Below the pieces are notes generated by a model. It had not been told where the DNA came from and searched no databases. It worked only from the letters and a program-made list of their open reading frames with translations. This document shows positions 19,112 to 27,334 of a stretch of 64,000 nucleotides of DNA, in pieces. Made by a program: the position numbers and the translations under genes. The stretch is from Aeromicrobium sp. Leaf350 (GTDB lineage Bacteria > Actinomycetota > Actinomycetes > Propionibacteriales > Nocardioidaceae), in NCBI RefSeq assembly GCF_916858655.1, contig NZ_CAKASL010000002.1, positions 124,001 through 188,000 on the forward strand. The letters run 5' to 3'. Numbering within the stretch: the stretch's first letter is position 1; each line of letters starts with the position of its first letter.

Positions 19112-20335
19112 GTGACGAGCTACGGCACGGAGGCGCGAGCGCGGTTCGTGCCCGAGCCGCCGAAGCGGGCCGGTCGCACCCCGTTCGAGCGCGACCGCGG
19201 ACGCATCGTGCACTCCGCCGCCCTGCGCCGGCTCTCGGCCAAGACCCAGGTCCTCGGCGCCGGCTTCGACGACTTCGTCCGCAACCGCCTCACGCACTCC
19301 CAGGAGGTCGCGCAGGTCGCCCGCGAGCTCGGTGCCTCGCTCGGCTGCGATCCCGACATCGTCGACTCCGCAGCCCTGGCCCACGACCTGGGCCACCCGC
19401 CGTTCGGCCACAACGGCGAGGTCGCCCTCGACGCCCTCGCGGCCGACTGCGGCGGGTTCGAGGGCAATGCCCAGACCCTGCGGCTGCTGACCCGGCTGGA
19501 GGCCAAGACCTTCGGCCCCGACGGCGCCAGCGTCGGCCTCAACCTCACCCGGGGCACGTTGGCGGCCTGCATCAAGTACCCGTGGAGCCGTGGTGAGGCC
19601 CCGAACGGCGGCCCGAAGTTCGGTGTCTACGAGGACGACCTGCCGATCTACACCTGGATCCGCGCCGACGCGGCCCCCTTCGTGCGGCCGCTCGAGGCGC
19701 AGGTCATGGACCTGTCCGACGACATCGCCTACTCGGTGCACGACGTCGAGGACGGCGTGGTCGGCGGCTGGTTCGACCTGACCGACGACCTCCAGCTCAC
19801 GCAGGTCTGTGCCGTCGCGCGTGACTGGTACCTCCCCGAGGCCGACGACGCCAGGCTCGGTGCGGCGCTCGACCGGCTCCAGGCGCTGCCGGAGTGGCCG
19901 ACCGTCCGCTTCGACGGCACGCGGCGATCGCTCGCCGCGATCAAGAGCCTCACGAGTGCCCTGATCGGCCGCTTCGCCACGGCGGCGCAGAGCGCGACGA
20001 CCGAGCGGTGGGGTGACGGTCCTCTCGTGCGCTTCGACGCCGACCTCGAGGTGCCCGTCGCGACCCTGGACGAGATCACGATCCTGAAGTCGATCGCCGC
20101 CCACCACGTGATGCTGGCCGACGACCGCACGGCAAACCTCGCCGAGCAGCGTGACCTGCTGACAGCCCTGGTCGCCGCGCTGCTCGAACGCGAGGGCCGT
20201 GATCTCGACACGGACCTCGCGGCCGACTTCGCCCTCGCCGCTGACGACGCCGCCCGCCTGCGGGTCGCGGTCGACCAGGTCGCGTGCCTGACGGACGTCT
20301 CCGCACCGATCTGGGTCGCCCGCCTCGGCCTCTGA
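19112..20335 (+). CDS. dgt: Deoxyguanosinetriphosphate triphosphohydrolase-like protein
   Basis: 407-aa HD-domain dNTPase cleaving dNTPs to nucleoside and triphosphate. The metal-binding H...HD...D set is present: RLTHSQEV, AHDLGHPPFGH, and MDLSDDIAYSVHD. GTG start 6 nt after TACGGT, leaderless. The nearby dnaG fits the dgt-dnaG pairing of other actinobacteria. Confidence 0.93.
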   Translation: MTSYGTEARARFVPEPPKRAGRTPFERDRGRIVHSAALRRLSAKTQVLGAGFDDFVRNRLTHSQEVAQVARELGASLGCDPDIVDSAALAHDLGHPPFGHNGEVALDALAADCGGFEGNAQTLRLLTRLEAKTFGPDGASVGLNLTRGTLAACIKYPWSRGEAPNGGPKFGVYEDDLPIYTWIRADAAPFVRPLEAQVMDLSDDIAYSVHDVEDGVVGGWFDLTDDLQLTQVCAVARDWYLPEADDARLGAALDRLQALPEWPTVRFDGTRRSLAAIKSLTSALIGRFATAAQSATTERWGDGPLVRFDADLEVPVATLDEITILKSIAAHHVMLADDRTANLAEQRDLLTALVAALLEREGRDLDTDLAADFALAADDAARLRVAVDQVACLTDVSAPIWVARLGL

Positions 20336-20365
20336 ACTGTCCGACGTCGGCCCTACCGTCGAAGC

Positions 20366-20704
20366 ATGACCGATCTCCAGACGCTGCCCGCCGTCGTCAC
20401 CTCCTACCTCGACGCCCGCGATGCGAAGGACGTCGACGGTGCCGTCGCGGCGTTCACCCCCGCGGCACGCGTGGCCGACGACGGCGGCACCCACGTCGGC
20501 ACCGACCAGATCCGCGCGTGGATCGAGGAGTCCTCCACGACCTTCGAGTACACGACGACCCGGCTCGGCCACCAGGTCGACGACGCCGGTCACGTCGTGG
20601 TGCAGGTGCGCATCGACGGCAACTTCCCAGGCGGCACCGCGACGCTCCACCAACGGTTCGGGCTCGACCACGACCTGATCACCGAGCTGGTCATCGCGCC
20701 GTAG
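20366..20704 (+). CDS. SnoaL-like / NTF2-fold protein
   Basis: 112-aa small alpha+beta protein resembling SnoaL-like and NTF2 proteins, with the typical opening (VVTSYLDARDAKDVDGAVAAF) shown here only as its first helices and a final QRFGLDHDLITEL strand. Function unknown; such folds bind small ligands. TACCGT 6 nt before the ATG. It sits alone between dgt and dnaG. Confidence 0.75.
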   Translation: MTDLQTLPAVVTSYLDARDAKDVDGAVAAFTPAARVADDGGTHVGTDQIRAWIEESSTTFEYTTTRLGHQVDDAGHVVVQVRIDGNFPGGTATLHQRFGLDHDLITELVIAP

Positions 20705-20713
20705 AATGCGCGC

Positions 20714-22603
20714 ATGCCGCGGATCAAGGACGAGGACATCCAGCTCGTCCGCGAACGTGCCCGCATCGACGAGGTCGTCGAGTCGTACGTGACGCTCAAG
20801 AGCGCCGGCGGCGGCGCTCGGAAGGGGCTGTGCCCGTTCCACGACGAGAAGTCGCCGTCGTTCAACGTCCGGCCGGCTCAGGGCTTCTACCACTGCTTCG
20901 GCTGCGGAGCGGGCGGCGACTCGATCAAGTTCCTCATGGAGATCGAGGGCCTGCCGTTCGCCGAGGCGGTCGAGCGGCTCGCCACGAAGTTCGGCATCCA
21001 GCTGCGCTACGAGGAGGACGGCCGACCGTCCGGTCCCCGGCGCGACCCGCGTCAGCGGCAGCGCCTCCTCGAGGCCCATGCGGCGGCGGGGGAGTTCTAC
21101 GCCGCCCAGCTCGGCTCCGCGGCCGAGGCGCAGGTCGCCCGCCAGTTCATCAAGGACCGCGGCTTCGACCAGTCGGCGGCCGAGCACTTCACGCTCGGCT
21201 ACGCGCCGAAGGACCGCCAGAGCCTCACCGGCCACCTCAAGAACAAGGGGTTCACCGACGAGGAGCTCGTCGTCGGGGGTCTCGCCCGCCGCACCAACAG
21301 CGGCACGTTCGACGTCTTCCAGGGTCGTCTGCTGTGGCCCATCAAGGAGATGACGGGCGAGATCATCGGCTTCGGTGCCCGCAAGCTCTACGACGACGAC
21401 TTCATGGCCGGCAAGTACGTCAACACCTCCGAGACGCCGCTCTACAAGAAGACGCAGGTGCTCTACGGCATCGACCTGGCGCGCCGTCAGATCTCGGGTG
21501 CCAGCCAGGCCGTCGTGGTCGAGGGGTACACCGACGTCATGGCGTGCCACCAGGCCGGCGTCACGACGGCCATCGCCACGTGTGGCACGGCGTTCGGCGA
21601 GGGTCACGCCCGCATCCTGCGTCGCCTGATGCTCGACCACGACGCCTTCCGGGGCGAGGTCGTGTTCACCTTCGACGGCGACGAGGCCGGTCAGCGGGCC
21701 GCCGTGAAGTCGTTCGAGGGCGACGAGGAGTTCGTCGGCCAGACCTACGTGGCCGTCGAGCCGCGCGGCATGGATCCGTGCGACCTGCGCATGGCCGACG
21801 GCGACGCCGCGGTGCGTGAGCTCATCGCGTCGCGCATCCCGCTCTACCGGTTCGTGCTCGACAACACCCTCAAGCAGTACGACCTCGACCGCGGCGACCA
21901 GCGTGTCGACGCGGTGCGCGACGCGGTGCAGCTCGCGAGCGCGATCCGCGACGCCTCCAAGGTCGACGCGTTTCTGCGCGAGGTCGCCGGCCGCATCGGC
22001 GTGGAGGTCGAGCAGGTCCGCGCGGAGCACCAGAAGAACAAGGGCAAGCCCGCCGCTCCCTCGCGGAGCTCTGCCCCGCAGGATGCCCCGGCCGGCGAGG
22101 CAGCGCCCGTCGCGACGGGTCCGTCGTTCGGGGCCCCGCAGTTCGCCGACGAGCGCGAGGCGCTCAAGGCCCTGGCGCAGTACCCGCACCTGGCCCACGA
22201 GTTCGCGGTCGACCTCGACGAGGACGACTTCACGCACCCGGTCTCCCGGGAGATCTTCACCGCTCTGAAGGGTCACGGCTGGCCGGAGAAGCCCGACCCC
22301 ACCTGGATCCCGCGCGTCTCGGAGCTGCTGCCGGAGGCGCTGCGCCCGGTGCTCTCGCGGGCCGCGGTCGAGCCGCTGCTCGCCCAGGAGAGCACCACGG
22401 TCCAGGTCGTGTCGTCGAGCATCTTCCGCCTCCAGGTCCTCACGGTGGGGCGTCTCGTCTCCGACCTGAAGTCGCGGCTGCAGCGCACCAACCCCATCGA
22501 CGAGGCCGACGCGTACAACCGGATGTTCGGCGAGCTGATCGCCCTGGAGCAGCAGCACCGCGAGCTGCGCGAGAAGGCCGTCGGCGGCGTCGTCCCCAGG
22601 TGA
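20714..22603 (+). CDS. dnaG: DNA primase
   Basis: 629-aa replicative primase. CHC2-type zinc finger with ligands C40, H43, C61 and C64, the RNA polymerase core, and the TOPRIM domain (VVVEGYTDVMA, FTFDGDEAG). The C-terminal third is a DnaB-interacting helical region preceded by a Pro/Ala-rich linker. TAGAAT is 6 nt before the ATG, leaderless. The sigma-like gene follows, recalling the dnaG-rpoD order of other bacteria. Confidence 0.96.
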   Translation: MPRIKDEDIQLVRERARIDEVVESYVTLKSAGGGARKGLCPFHDEKSPSFNVRPAQGFYHCFGCGAGGDSIKFLMEIEGLPFAEAVERLATKFGIQLRYEEDGRPSGPRRDPRQRQRLLEAHAAAGEFYAAQLGSAAEAQVARQFIKDRGFDQSAAEHFTLGYAPKDRQSLTGHLKNKGFTDEELVVGGLARRTNSGTFDVFQGRLLWPIKEMTGEIIGFGARKLYDDDFMAGKYVNTSETPLYKKTQVLYGIDLARRQISGASQAVVVEGYTDVMACHQAGVTTAIATCGTAFGEGHARILRRLMLDHDAFRGEVVFTFDGDEAGQRAAVKSFEGDEEFVGQTYVAVEPRGMDPCDLRMADGDAAVRELIASRIPLYRFVLDNTLKQYDLDRGDQRVDAVRDAVQLASAIRDASKVDAFLREVAGRIGVEVEQVRAEHQKNKGKPAAPSRSSAPQDAPAGEAAPVATGPSFGAPQFADEREALKALAQYPHLAHEFAVDLDEDDFTHPVSREIFTALKGHGWPEKPDPTWIPRVSELLPEALRPVLSRAAVEPLLAQESTTVQVVSSSIFRLQVLTVGRLVSDLKSRLQRTNPIDEADAYNRMFGELIALEQQHRELREKAVGGVVPR

Positions 22604-22644
22604 GCCTGGCGCCGGTTCCCTCCACAGGCGCGTGATCGAGGCCC

Positions 22645-22670
22645 CCGTGGTGGTCCGCACCGAACCACGG
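22645..22670 (+). other. Hairpin before the small sigma gene
   Basis: Arms CCGTGGT and ACCACGG form a perfect 7-bp stem with a 12-nt loop, ending 7 nt before the ATG at 22678. No U-tract follows, so it is not an intrinsic terminator; it could affect translation of the sigma-like gene. Confidence 0.35.
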
Positions 22671-22677
22671 TGGGTGC

Positions 22678-23265
22678 ATGACGACTCCGTGGGTCCGCAG
22701 CGTGCTGGCCGAGCCCGAGATCGACGCCGACACGGAGAGGGACCTCGCTCGTCGAGCCCGCGCCGGTGACGCGGAGGCCCGTGCCGCCCTGATCCGCTCC
22801 GGGCTCCGCCACGTCGTGCAGCGCGCGCGGATGCTGGGGTTCCGCGGTGACGCGTTCGACGACGCGGTGCAGTCCGGCTGCCTCGGCCTGATCCGCGCGG
22901 TGGACCGGTTCGATCCCGAAGGCGGAGCCCGCCTCCGCACCTATGCCTGGTGGTGGATCGGCGACGCGATGCGCTCGGCCGTGCCGGTGGTGACGGACCC
23001 GCTCCCGGACGACCTCGCGGCCGCATCGTCGTCCGACGTGAAGTCTGCGGATCTCCCGCTCGCCGAGGTGCCGGAGGTGCTCCGGCTCCGCTTCGGACTG
23101 GATGAGCCGGCGGGCCGCTCGCGCCCTCGCCACGAGGTCGCGCGGCTCCTCGGACTGACCGAGTCGCAGGTCCGTGATCGAGAGGCCCAGGCGATGCGAC
23201 AACTCCGGCAGGGGCTTGCTAAGGTGGTGCACCGTGCTCCCGCTGAGGGAGCCGATCCCCCATAG
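22678..23265 (+). CDS. Small sigma-70 family protein (regions 2 and 4)
   Basis: 195 aa. Residues ~25-100 match sigma region 2 (AVQSGCLGLIRAVDRFDPEG, then RLRTYAWWWIGDAM), close to primary sigma factors rather than ECF sigmas. Residues ~125-185 match region 4 (EVLRLRFGLDEP, HTH LTESQVRDREAQAMRQL). Regions 1 and 3 are missing. It lies 74 nt after dnaG. Its TAG stop at 23263-23265 is inside tRNA-Asn, so the last 10 nt are shared. No anti-sigma gene is adjacent. Confidence 0.8.
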   Translation: MTTPWVRSVLAEPEIDADTERDLARRARAGDAEARAALIRSGLRHVVQRARMLGFRGDAFDDAVQSGCLGLIRAVDRFDPEGGARLRTYAWWWIGDAMRSAVPVVTDPLPDDLAAASSSDVKSADLPLAEVPEVLRLRFGLDEPAGRSRPRHEVARLLGLTESQVRDREAQAMRQLRQGLAKVVHRAPAEGADPP

Positions 23266-23328
23266 CTCAATTGGCAGAGCATTCGACTGTTAATCGAAGG
23301 GTTTCTGGTTCGAGTCCAGATGGGGGAG
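23256..23328 (+). tRNA. tRNA-Asn (GTT)
   Basis: 73-nt cloverleaf. Acceptor TCCCCCA pairs with TGGGGGA, D-arm with AGCTCAATTGGCAGAGC, anticodon loop CTGTTAA giving GTT, T-loop TTCGAGT. CCA is not encoded. The 5' end overlaps the upstream sigma-like reading frame. Confidence 0.96.
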
Positions 23329-23335
23329 CAAGAGT

Positions 23336-23366
23336 GCCCGGTCTCCCTGCGGAGCCGGGCTTTTTT
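23336..23366 (+). terminator. Intrinsic terminator after tRNA-Asn
   Basis: GCCCGG/CCGGGC stem extended by CTCC/GGAG-type pairing around a short loop, followed by six T residues at 23361-23366. It should end transcripts of tRNA-Asn and of the gene upstream. Confidence 0.85.
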
Positions 23367-23415
23367 GCGCCCAGTGGCTCGCGCGCGTGTGGCCGCGTCG
23401 CGCTACCGTCGGTGC

Positions 23416-23874
23416 GTGCCGAAGATCGTTCTCGAGACACTGCTGCCAGCAACCCCGGCGGAGTGCTTCGAGCTGAGCCTCTCGGTGGATGCCCACACCG
23501 GGTCGATGTCTCGCTACGGAGAGCGGGCGGTCGCCGGAGTCACGACTGGTGCGATGGCGCTGGGCGAGAGCGTCACCTGGAGAGCCCGACACTTCGGGCT
23601 TCCGTTCACGATGACGTCGACCATCACCGAGCACCAGGCACCCCACCGGTTCGTCGACGAGCAGACGAAGGGTCCGTTCAAGCGGTGGTGGCACGAGCAC
23701 CGCTTCGAGCAGGACGGCGACGCGACTCGCATGACCGACGTCGTCGAGTTCGCAGCTCCGCTCGGTCTGCTCGGACGCACAGTCGAGACGCTGGTCCTGA
23801 CCCACTACATGACGCGGCTCCTCGCAGAGCGCAACGAAGCCCTCCAGCAGATCCTCACCGACCGTCGCGCTTGA
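23416..23874 (+). CDS. SRPBCC family protein
   Basis: 152-aa START/polyketide-cyclase-like protein of the SRPBCC superfamily, seen from the N-terminal ETLLPATPAECFELSLSVDA, the FVDEQTKGPFKRWWHEHRF core and the long C-terminal helix. Probably binds a hydrophobic ligand; no specific function can be given. GTG start 6 nt after TACCGT, leaderless. Confidence 0.8.
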   Translation: MPKIVLETLLPATPAECFELSLSVDAHTGSMSRYGERAVAGVTTGAMALGESVTWRARHFGLPFTMTSTITEHQAPHRFVDEQTKGPFKRWWHEHRFEQDGDATRMTDVVEFAAPLGLLGRTVETLVLTHYMTRLLAERNEALQQILTDRRA

Positions 23875-23915
23875 ACGGTGACGCCACCTCCGCGCCCCTC
23901 TGGTAGACAGGCCGC

Positions 23916-24734
23916 ATGCAGCAGCTCGAGCAGCCGGACGAGGTCCTGCACACCCGGAACGCGGAGTTCCAGCAGCTGCAGGCGCTGGTCGCCAACCGCA
24001 CCAAGCGGCACAGGCAGCAGGCGTTCCTGATCCAGGGCGTGCGTCCGCTGAGCATCGCGATTGAGCGCAGCTGGCCGATACGGGCGCTGCTCGGGCCGTC
24101 CGACCGGCAGGTCAGCGACTGGGCGCTCGAGACCTGGCAGTCCAGCAGCGCCAGACGGGTCCTGATGCCCGGCGAGATGCTGGACGAGCTGGGGGAGAAG
24201 GCCGACGTCACCGAGCTCGTCGGGGTGGGTGAGATCCCGGCCGACGATCCGGCACGGCTGCCTCGGGACGCCGGTCCGATCGTCGTGATCGACCGAGCGA
24301 CGCAGCCCCGCAACCTCGGGATGCTGGCGCGCTCGATCGACGCGTTCGGGGGAGCGGCCCTCGTGGTGACGGGGCACGCCGCCGACCCCTACGACCCGCA
24401 GGCCGTGCGCGCCTCGACCGGCTCGCTCCTCGCGGTGCCCGTGCTGCGGGCCGAGGGTCCGGAGCAGGTGCAGGAGTGGCTCGAGCCGGGCACGTGGCAG
24501 TACGTCGGCACCGACGAGACCGGGGAGCGGGAGCTGCGCGAGCTCGACCTCGTGCGCCGCACCGTCATCGTGCTCGGCAACGAGACCCGCGGCATGTCGA
24601 CCGCGTGGCGGGATGCCTGCGAGACGACCGTCGCGCTGCCGGTCGTCGGCACCGCCAGCTCGCTGAACGTCGCCGTGACCGGCTCGATCGTGCTGCACGA
24701 GGCCCTGCGCCAGAGGATCGACGCCGGAGCCTGA
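23916..24734 (+). CDS. TrmH/SpoU family RNA 2'-O-methyltransferase
   Basis: 272-aa SPOUT methyltransferase with an N-terminal substrate-binding segment and a C-terminal knot domain showing IDRATQPRNLGMLARS, VLGNETRGMS, and LPVVGTASSLNVAV motifs 1-3. It methylates ribose in tRNA or rRNA; the site is not predictable. A TAGACA hexamer lies 6 nt before the ATG, a near match to the leaderless pattern. Confidence 0.9.
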   Translation: MQQLEQPDEVLHTRNAEFQQLQALVANRTKRHRQQAFLIQGVRPLSIAIERSWPIRALLGPSDRQVSDWALETWQSSSARRVLMPGEMLDELGEKADVTELVGVGEIPADDPARLPRDAGPIVVIDRATQPRNLGMLARSIDAFGGAALVVTGHAADPYDPQAVRASTGSLLAVPVLRAEGPEQVQEWLEPGTWQYVGTDETGERELRELDLVRRTVIVLGNETRGMSTAWRDACETTVALPVVGTASSLNVAVTGSIVLHEALRQRIDAGA

Positions 24735-24801
24735 GGCGGGTTACCCACAGGCCCCGTCGGCGTCGTGGGCCGCTGTCGGTGGGGGCGGGTTGGCTGGTCT
24801 C

Positions 24802-26022
24802 ATGTTCGAGGACCTGGCACCTGAGGGCGTGCTTGCTGCTGTGGCGGGTGCGGACTTTTGCGTGGTGGATCCGATCGACGTGATGGGCGCCAAGCATGTC
24901 GATGCGATCGTGGCGTTGGAGCGGTTGATCCGGGTCGCGCAGGCGCGTCTGGTCGAGCAGGTCGCCGACTTCTACGAGCTGCGTCTGGCCACGCATGCGG
25001 GTGATCGTGACCTGGCGTTGACCGTGGCGGCCGAGACCGCGATGGCCCGGGGTCAGTCGCCCACGGCGGGACGCAACCTGCTGGAGCTCGCGATGGGCCT
25101 GCGGCCGATGCCGATCCTGCGCACCGCGTTCGGTGAAGGGGTGGTGTCCGAGCCGGTGGTGCGGGCGATCGTGCGGGTCGTGCGCACCCTCGACCCGGCC
25201 ACCATCACCCTCATCGACGCCGCCCTCGAGGGAGCCCTCGCCGGTTTGACGCCGGCGCAGGCGGCCGACCTGGTGCGCGAGCTGGTCGTCAGTCATGACG
25301 TCGAGGCCGCCGCCGAACGCGAGCGCAGGGCCCGCGCCGAGCAGTTCGTGTCGTACTGGCCCTCACCCGACGGGGTCGGCACGCTCATCGTCCACGGGCC
25401 CGCCGAACAGCTCGTCGGCATCCGTCAGAGCCTGCAGGCCCATGCCGACCGACTCCGCGCCCGCGGCGACGACCGCGATCGTGGCCAGATCATGGTCAAC
25501 ACCCTGTTCGAGCGGGTCACCGGCGTCGAGACCGTCGCCGGACCCGACATCGACCTGTCCATCGTGCTGCCCATCGAAGCCCTCACCGGCGTCCCGTGCG
25601 CCGCGGACCTCACCGGCCACGGGCCCATCACGCCGCACCTGGCTGCTGAGCTCGTCGACAGCGCAGGGCAGGCCTGGTTCCGCCGCCTGTTCACCGAGCC
25701 CACCGGCTCCCTCGCCGGTCTGGACACCCGCCGACGCTGCTTCACCGGCACGCTGGCCTCCTGGATCCGCACCCGCGACCACCATCAGTGCCGCCAACCC
25801 GGCTGTTCGTGCCGGATCCGCGAGATCGACCACATCCGACCCCACCGCAACGGCGGACCCACCACGCAAGCCAACGGCCAAGGACTGTGCCGACTCTCCA
25901 ACCTCGTCAAAGAACTCCCCGGCTGGCACGTCCACGCCGGATCTGGCGGCGAGGTCACGTGGACCACCCCCACCCAGCACACCTACACATCCCCACCACC
26001 CCGCCCCCACCGGCGGACGTGA
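24802..26022 (+). CDS. DUF222 / HNH domain protein (13E12-repeat type), altered HNH site
   Basis: 406 aa. N-terminal DUF222 region, then a C-terminal HNH-like module (CRQPGCSCRIREIDHI, NGQGLCRLSNLVKELPGW). These proteins are abundant, often multicopy, in actinobacteria; function unknown. Typical members have LCxxCNHxKE; here the second cysteine is Ser and the last histidine is Leu, so zinc binding and catalysis may be lost. The start is the ATG at 24802, with an in-frame TTG at 24790. Confidence 0.85.
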   Translation: MFEDLAPEGVLAAVAGADFCVVDPIDVMGAKHVDAIVALERLIRVAQARLVEQVADFYELRLATHAGDRDLALTVAAETAMARGQSPTAGRNLLELAMGLRPMPILRTAFGEGVVSEPVVRAIVRVVRTLDPATITLIDAALEGALAGLTPAQAADLVRELVVSHDVEAAAERERRARAEQFVSYWPSPDGVGTLIVHGPAEQLVGIRQSLQAHADRLRARGDDRDRGQIMVNTLFERVTGVETVAGPDIDLSIVLPIEALTGVPCAADLTGHGPITPHLAAELVDSAGQAWFRRLFTEPTGSLAGLDTRRRCFTGTLASWIRTRDHHQCRQPGCSCRIREIDHIRPHRNGGPTTQANGQGLCRLSNLVKELPGWHVHAGSGGEVTWTTPTQHTYTSPPPRPHRRT

Positions 26023-26031
26023 GACGTCGGG

Positions 26032-26550
26032 TCAGTCGACCTCGCCCGCGATGATGCCGGCCAGCTCGGCGATGCCCGGCGAGATCTCGGTCGTGAAGTC
26101 GCCGACGCCGACCGCGAAGACCGTGTCGCCCGCCAGGACGACGTGCTCGTTCTGCAGCAGGTCACCCGGGTAGAACGCCTCGTCACCCAGGTCGACCGGC
26201 GTGAGCGGGCCGCGGTTGGCCTCGTAGCCGGCCTTCAGCGCGTCCCAGTCGTCGGCGGTGCCGAAGTAGTAGACCTCGACGAGCATCACCGACGCACCCG
26301 AGAGCGTGTACTCGCAGTTGCGGGCCTCGCCCTCGGCGGCGCTCTCGACGGTGCCGCCGAAGACCTCGGCGACCGTCTCCTCGGTCGTCAGGTCGCAGGG
26401 CGACACGTCGCCGGTGCTGGCCGGCTGGCCGGTGTCGGAGGGGGCACTCTCATCGGACTCGGTCTCGCTGTCGCCGCCTCCGCAGGCGGTCAGCGAGAGC
26501 ACGGCGACGAGAGCGAACGGAGCAAGGAAACGACGCATGAGCAGCATCAT
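26032..26550 (-). CDS. Predicted lipoprotein, DUF3558-like
   Basis: 172 aa. Basic N-terminus, hydrophobic stretch and lipobox LTAC followed by GGGDSETESDES, so probably anchored outside the membrane by the lipidated cysteine, with a low-complexity spacer. The mature part begins CDLTTEETVAEVFGG, resembling DUF3558 lipoproteins, and has a second cysteine at NCEY that could pair with it. An internal ATG at codon 6 is an alternative start. Function unknown. Confidence 0.8.
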   Translation of the reverse strand: MMLLMRRFLAPFALVAVLSLTACGGGDSETESDESAPSDTGQPASTGDVSPCDLTTEETVAEVFGGTVESAAEGEARNCEYTLSGASVMLVEVYYFGTADDWDALKAGYEANRGPLTPVDLGDEAFYPGDLLQNEHVVLAGDTVFAVGVGDFTTEISPGIAELAGIIAGEVD

Positions 26551-26590
26551 GAACCGAGAACGGGCCCTCGCGGGCGAGAATCGGACAGAT

Positions 26591-27181
26591 TCAGGCGCCC
26601 TCGACCGCCTGCTGCTCGTCGACGCGCTTCTTGATGCGACCCATGCCGGGAAGCTTCGCGAGCATCAGGTTCAGCTCGCGGGTCACGTCGAGCATGTCGT
26701 GGATGTCGGGCGCGACCGTCTGCAGGTTCGCCAGCATCGGCAGGATGTCGGCATCCAGGCGCTCCACGAGGTGGGGCAGCTGGTCGACCAGCTTGACCAG
26801 CGCGTCGACCTCCTTCGGGTCCGTCGTCTCCGCGAGCCGGTCGAGCGTCGGGTAGAGCTTCTCGAGCGCCGGGGCGAAACGGTCGATCAGCTTCTCCGCG
26901 CGGTCCAGCGTCGGCTCCACGCTGGCGACGGTGCCCGCGGTCCGCACGATCACGGCATTCGCCGCCTCGACGGTCTCGTTGGTGCGCTCGACGACCTCGT
27001 CGGCGGCCTGCCGCGTCTGGTCGATCTCCTCGACGAGCAGCGCAGCGCGGGCCACGAGCGCCTCGGCCGCGTCGAGCAGCGCCAGCGCGCGCGGGAGTGC
27101 TGTCAGCAGGCCCTCGGCGAGGGCGGGCCCTCGAGCAGCGAGAGCGGCGACGTCGCGGGGGTCGGGGATCGGGAGGCGCAT
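26591..27181 (-). CDS. Conserved coiled-coil hypothetical protein
   Basis: 196 aa, almost entirely helical heptad-like sequence (VEEIDQTRQAADEVVERTNE, then LDRAEKLIDRFAPALEKLYP) without a transmembrane segment or signal peptide. A cytosolic scaffold-like protein is likely. No domain recognised. It ends 41 nt after the divergent start of the lipoprotein gene, so the two may be cotranscribed leftward. Confidence 0.75.
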   Translation of the reverse strand: MRLPIPDPRDVAALAARGPALAEGLLTALPRALALLDAAEALVARAALLVEEIDQTRQAADEVVERTNETVEAANAVIVRTAGTVASVEPTLDRAEKLIDRFAPALEKLYPTLDRLAETTDPKEVDALVKLVDQLPHLVERLDADILPMLANLQTVAPDIHDMLDVTRELNLMLAKLPGMGRIKKRVDEQQAVEGA

Positions 27182-27236
27182 CCCGCCAACGTACCCAGCC
27201 GCGTCACGGGTCGCCCTTCGACGCGGGCCGCTCCAC

Positions 27237-27242
27237 TAGGGT
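27237..27242 (+). promoter_or_regulatory. -10 element TAGGGT for tRNA(CAT)
   Basis: TAGGGT 10 nt before the first base of the tRNA. No good TTGACN -35 at the usual spacing. The same hexamer precedes tRNA-Val at 36126-36131. Confidence 0.55.
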
Positions 27243-27252
27243 GGTCGGACCC

Positions 27253-27326
27253 GGGGAGGTAGCTCAGCCGGTCAGAGCAGGGGACTCATAATCCCTGGGT
27301 CGCGGGTTCGAGCCCCGCCCTCCCTA
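27253..27326 (+). tRNA. tRNA with CAT anticodon (Met elongator or Ile2)
   Basis: 74 nt. Acceptor GGGGAGG pairs with CCTCCCT (first pair G-T), loop CTCATAA gives CAT, T-arm GCGGGTTCGAGCCCCGC. CCA is not encoded. The initiator type is unlikely because the anticodon stem lacks a run of three G-C pairs next to the loop. Elongator Met and lysidine-modified Ile2 cannot be told apart by eye. Confidence 0.93.
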
Positions 27327-27334
27327 CCGAGATG

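Noticed and set aside
18968-23026. 1352-codon open frame on the minus strand opposite dgt and dnaG
   Set aside because: Entirely antisense to recognisable genes, with Arg/Gly/Val-rich composition typical of GC-rich shadow frames and no domain.
27253-27326. Initiator tRNA-Met
   Set aside because: The anticodon stem lacks the three consecutive G-C pairs next to the loop that mark initiators.
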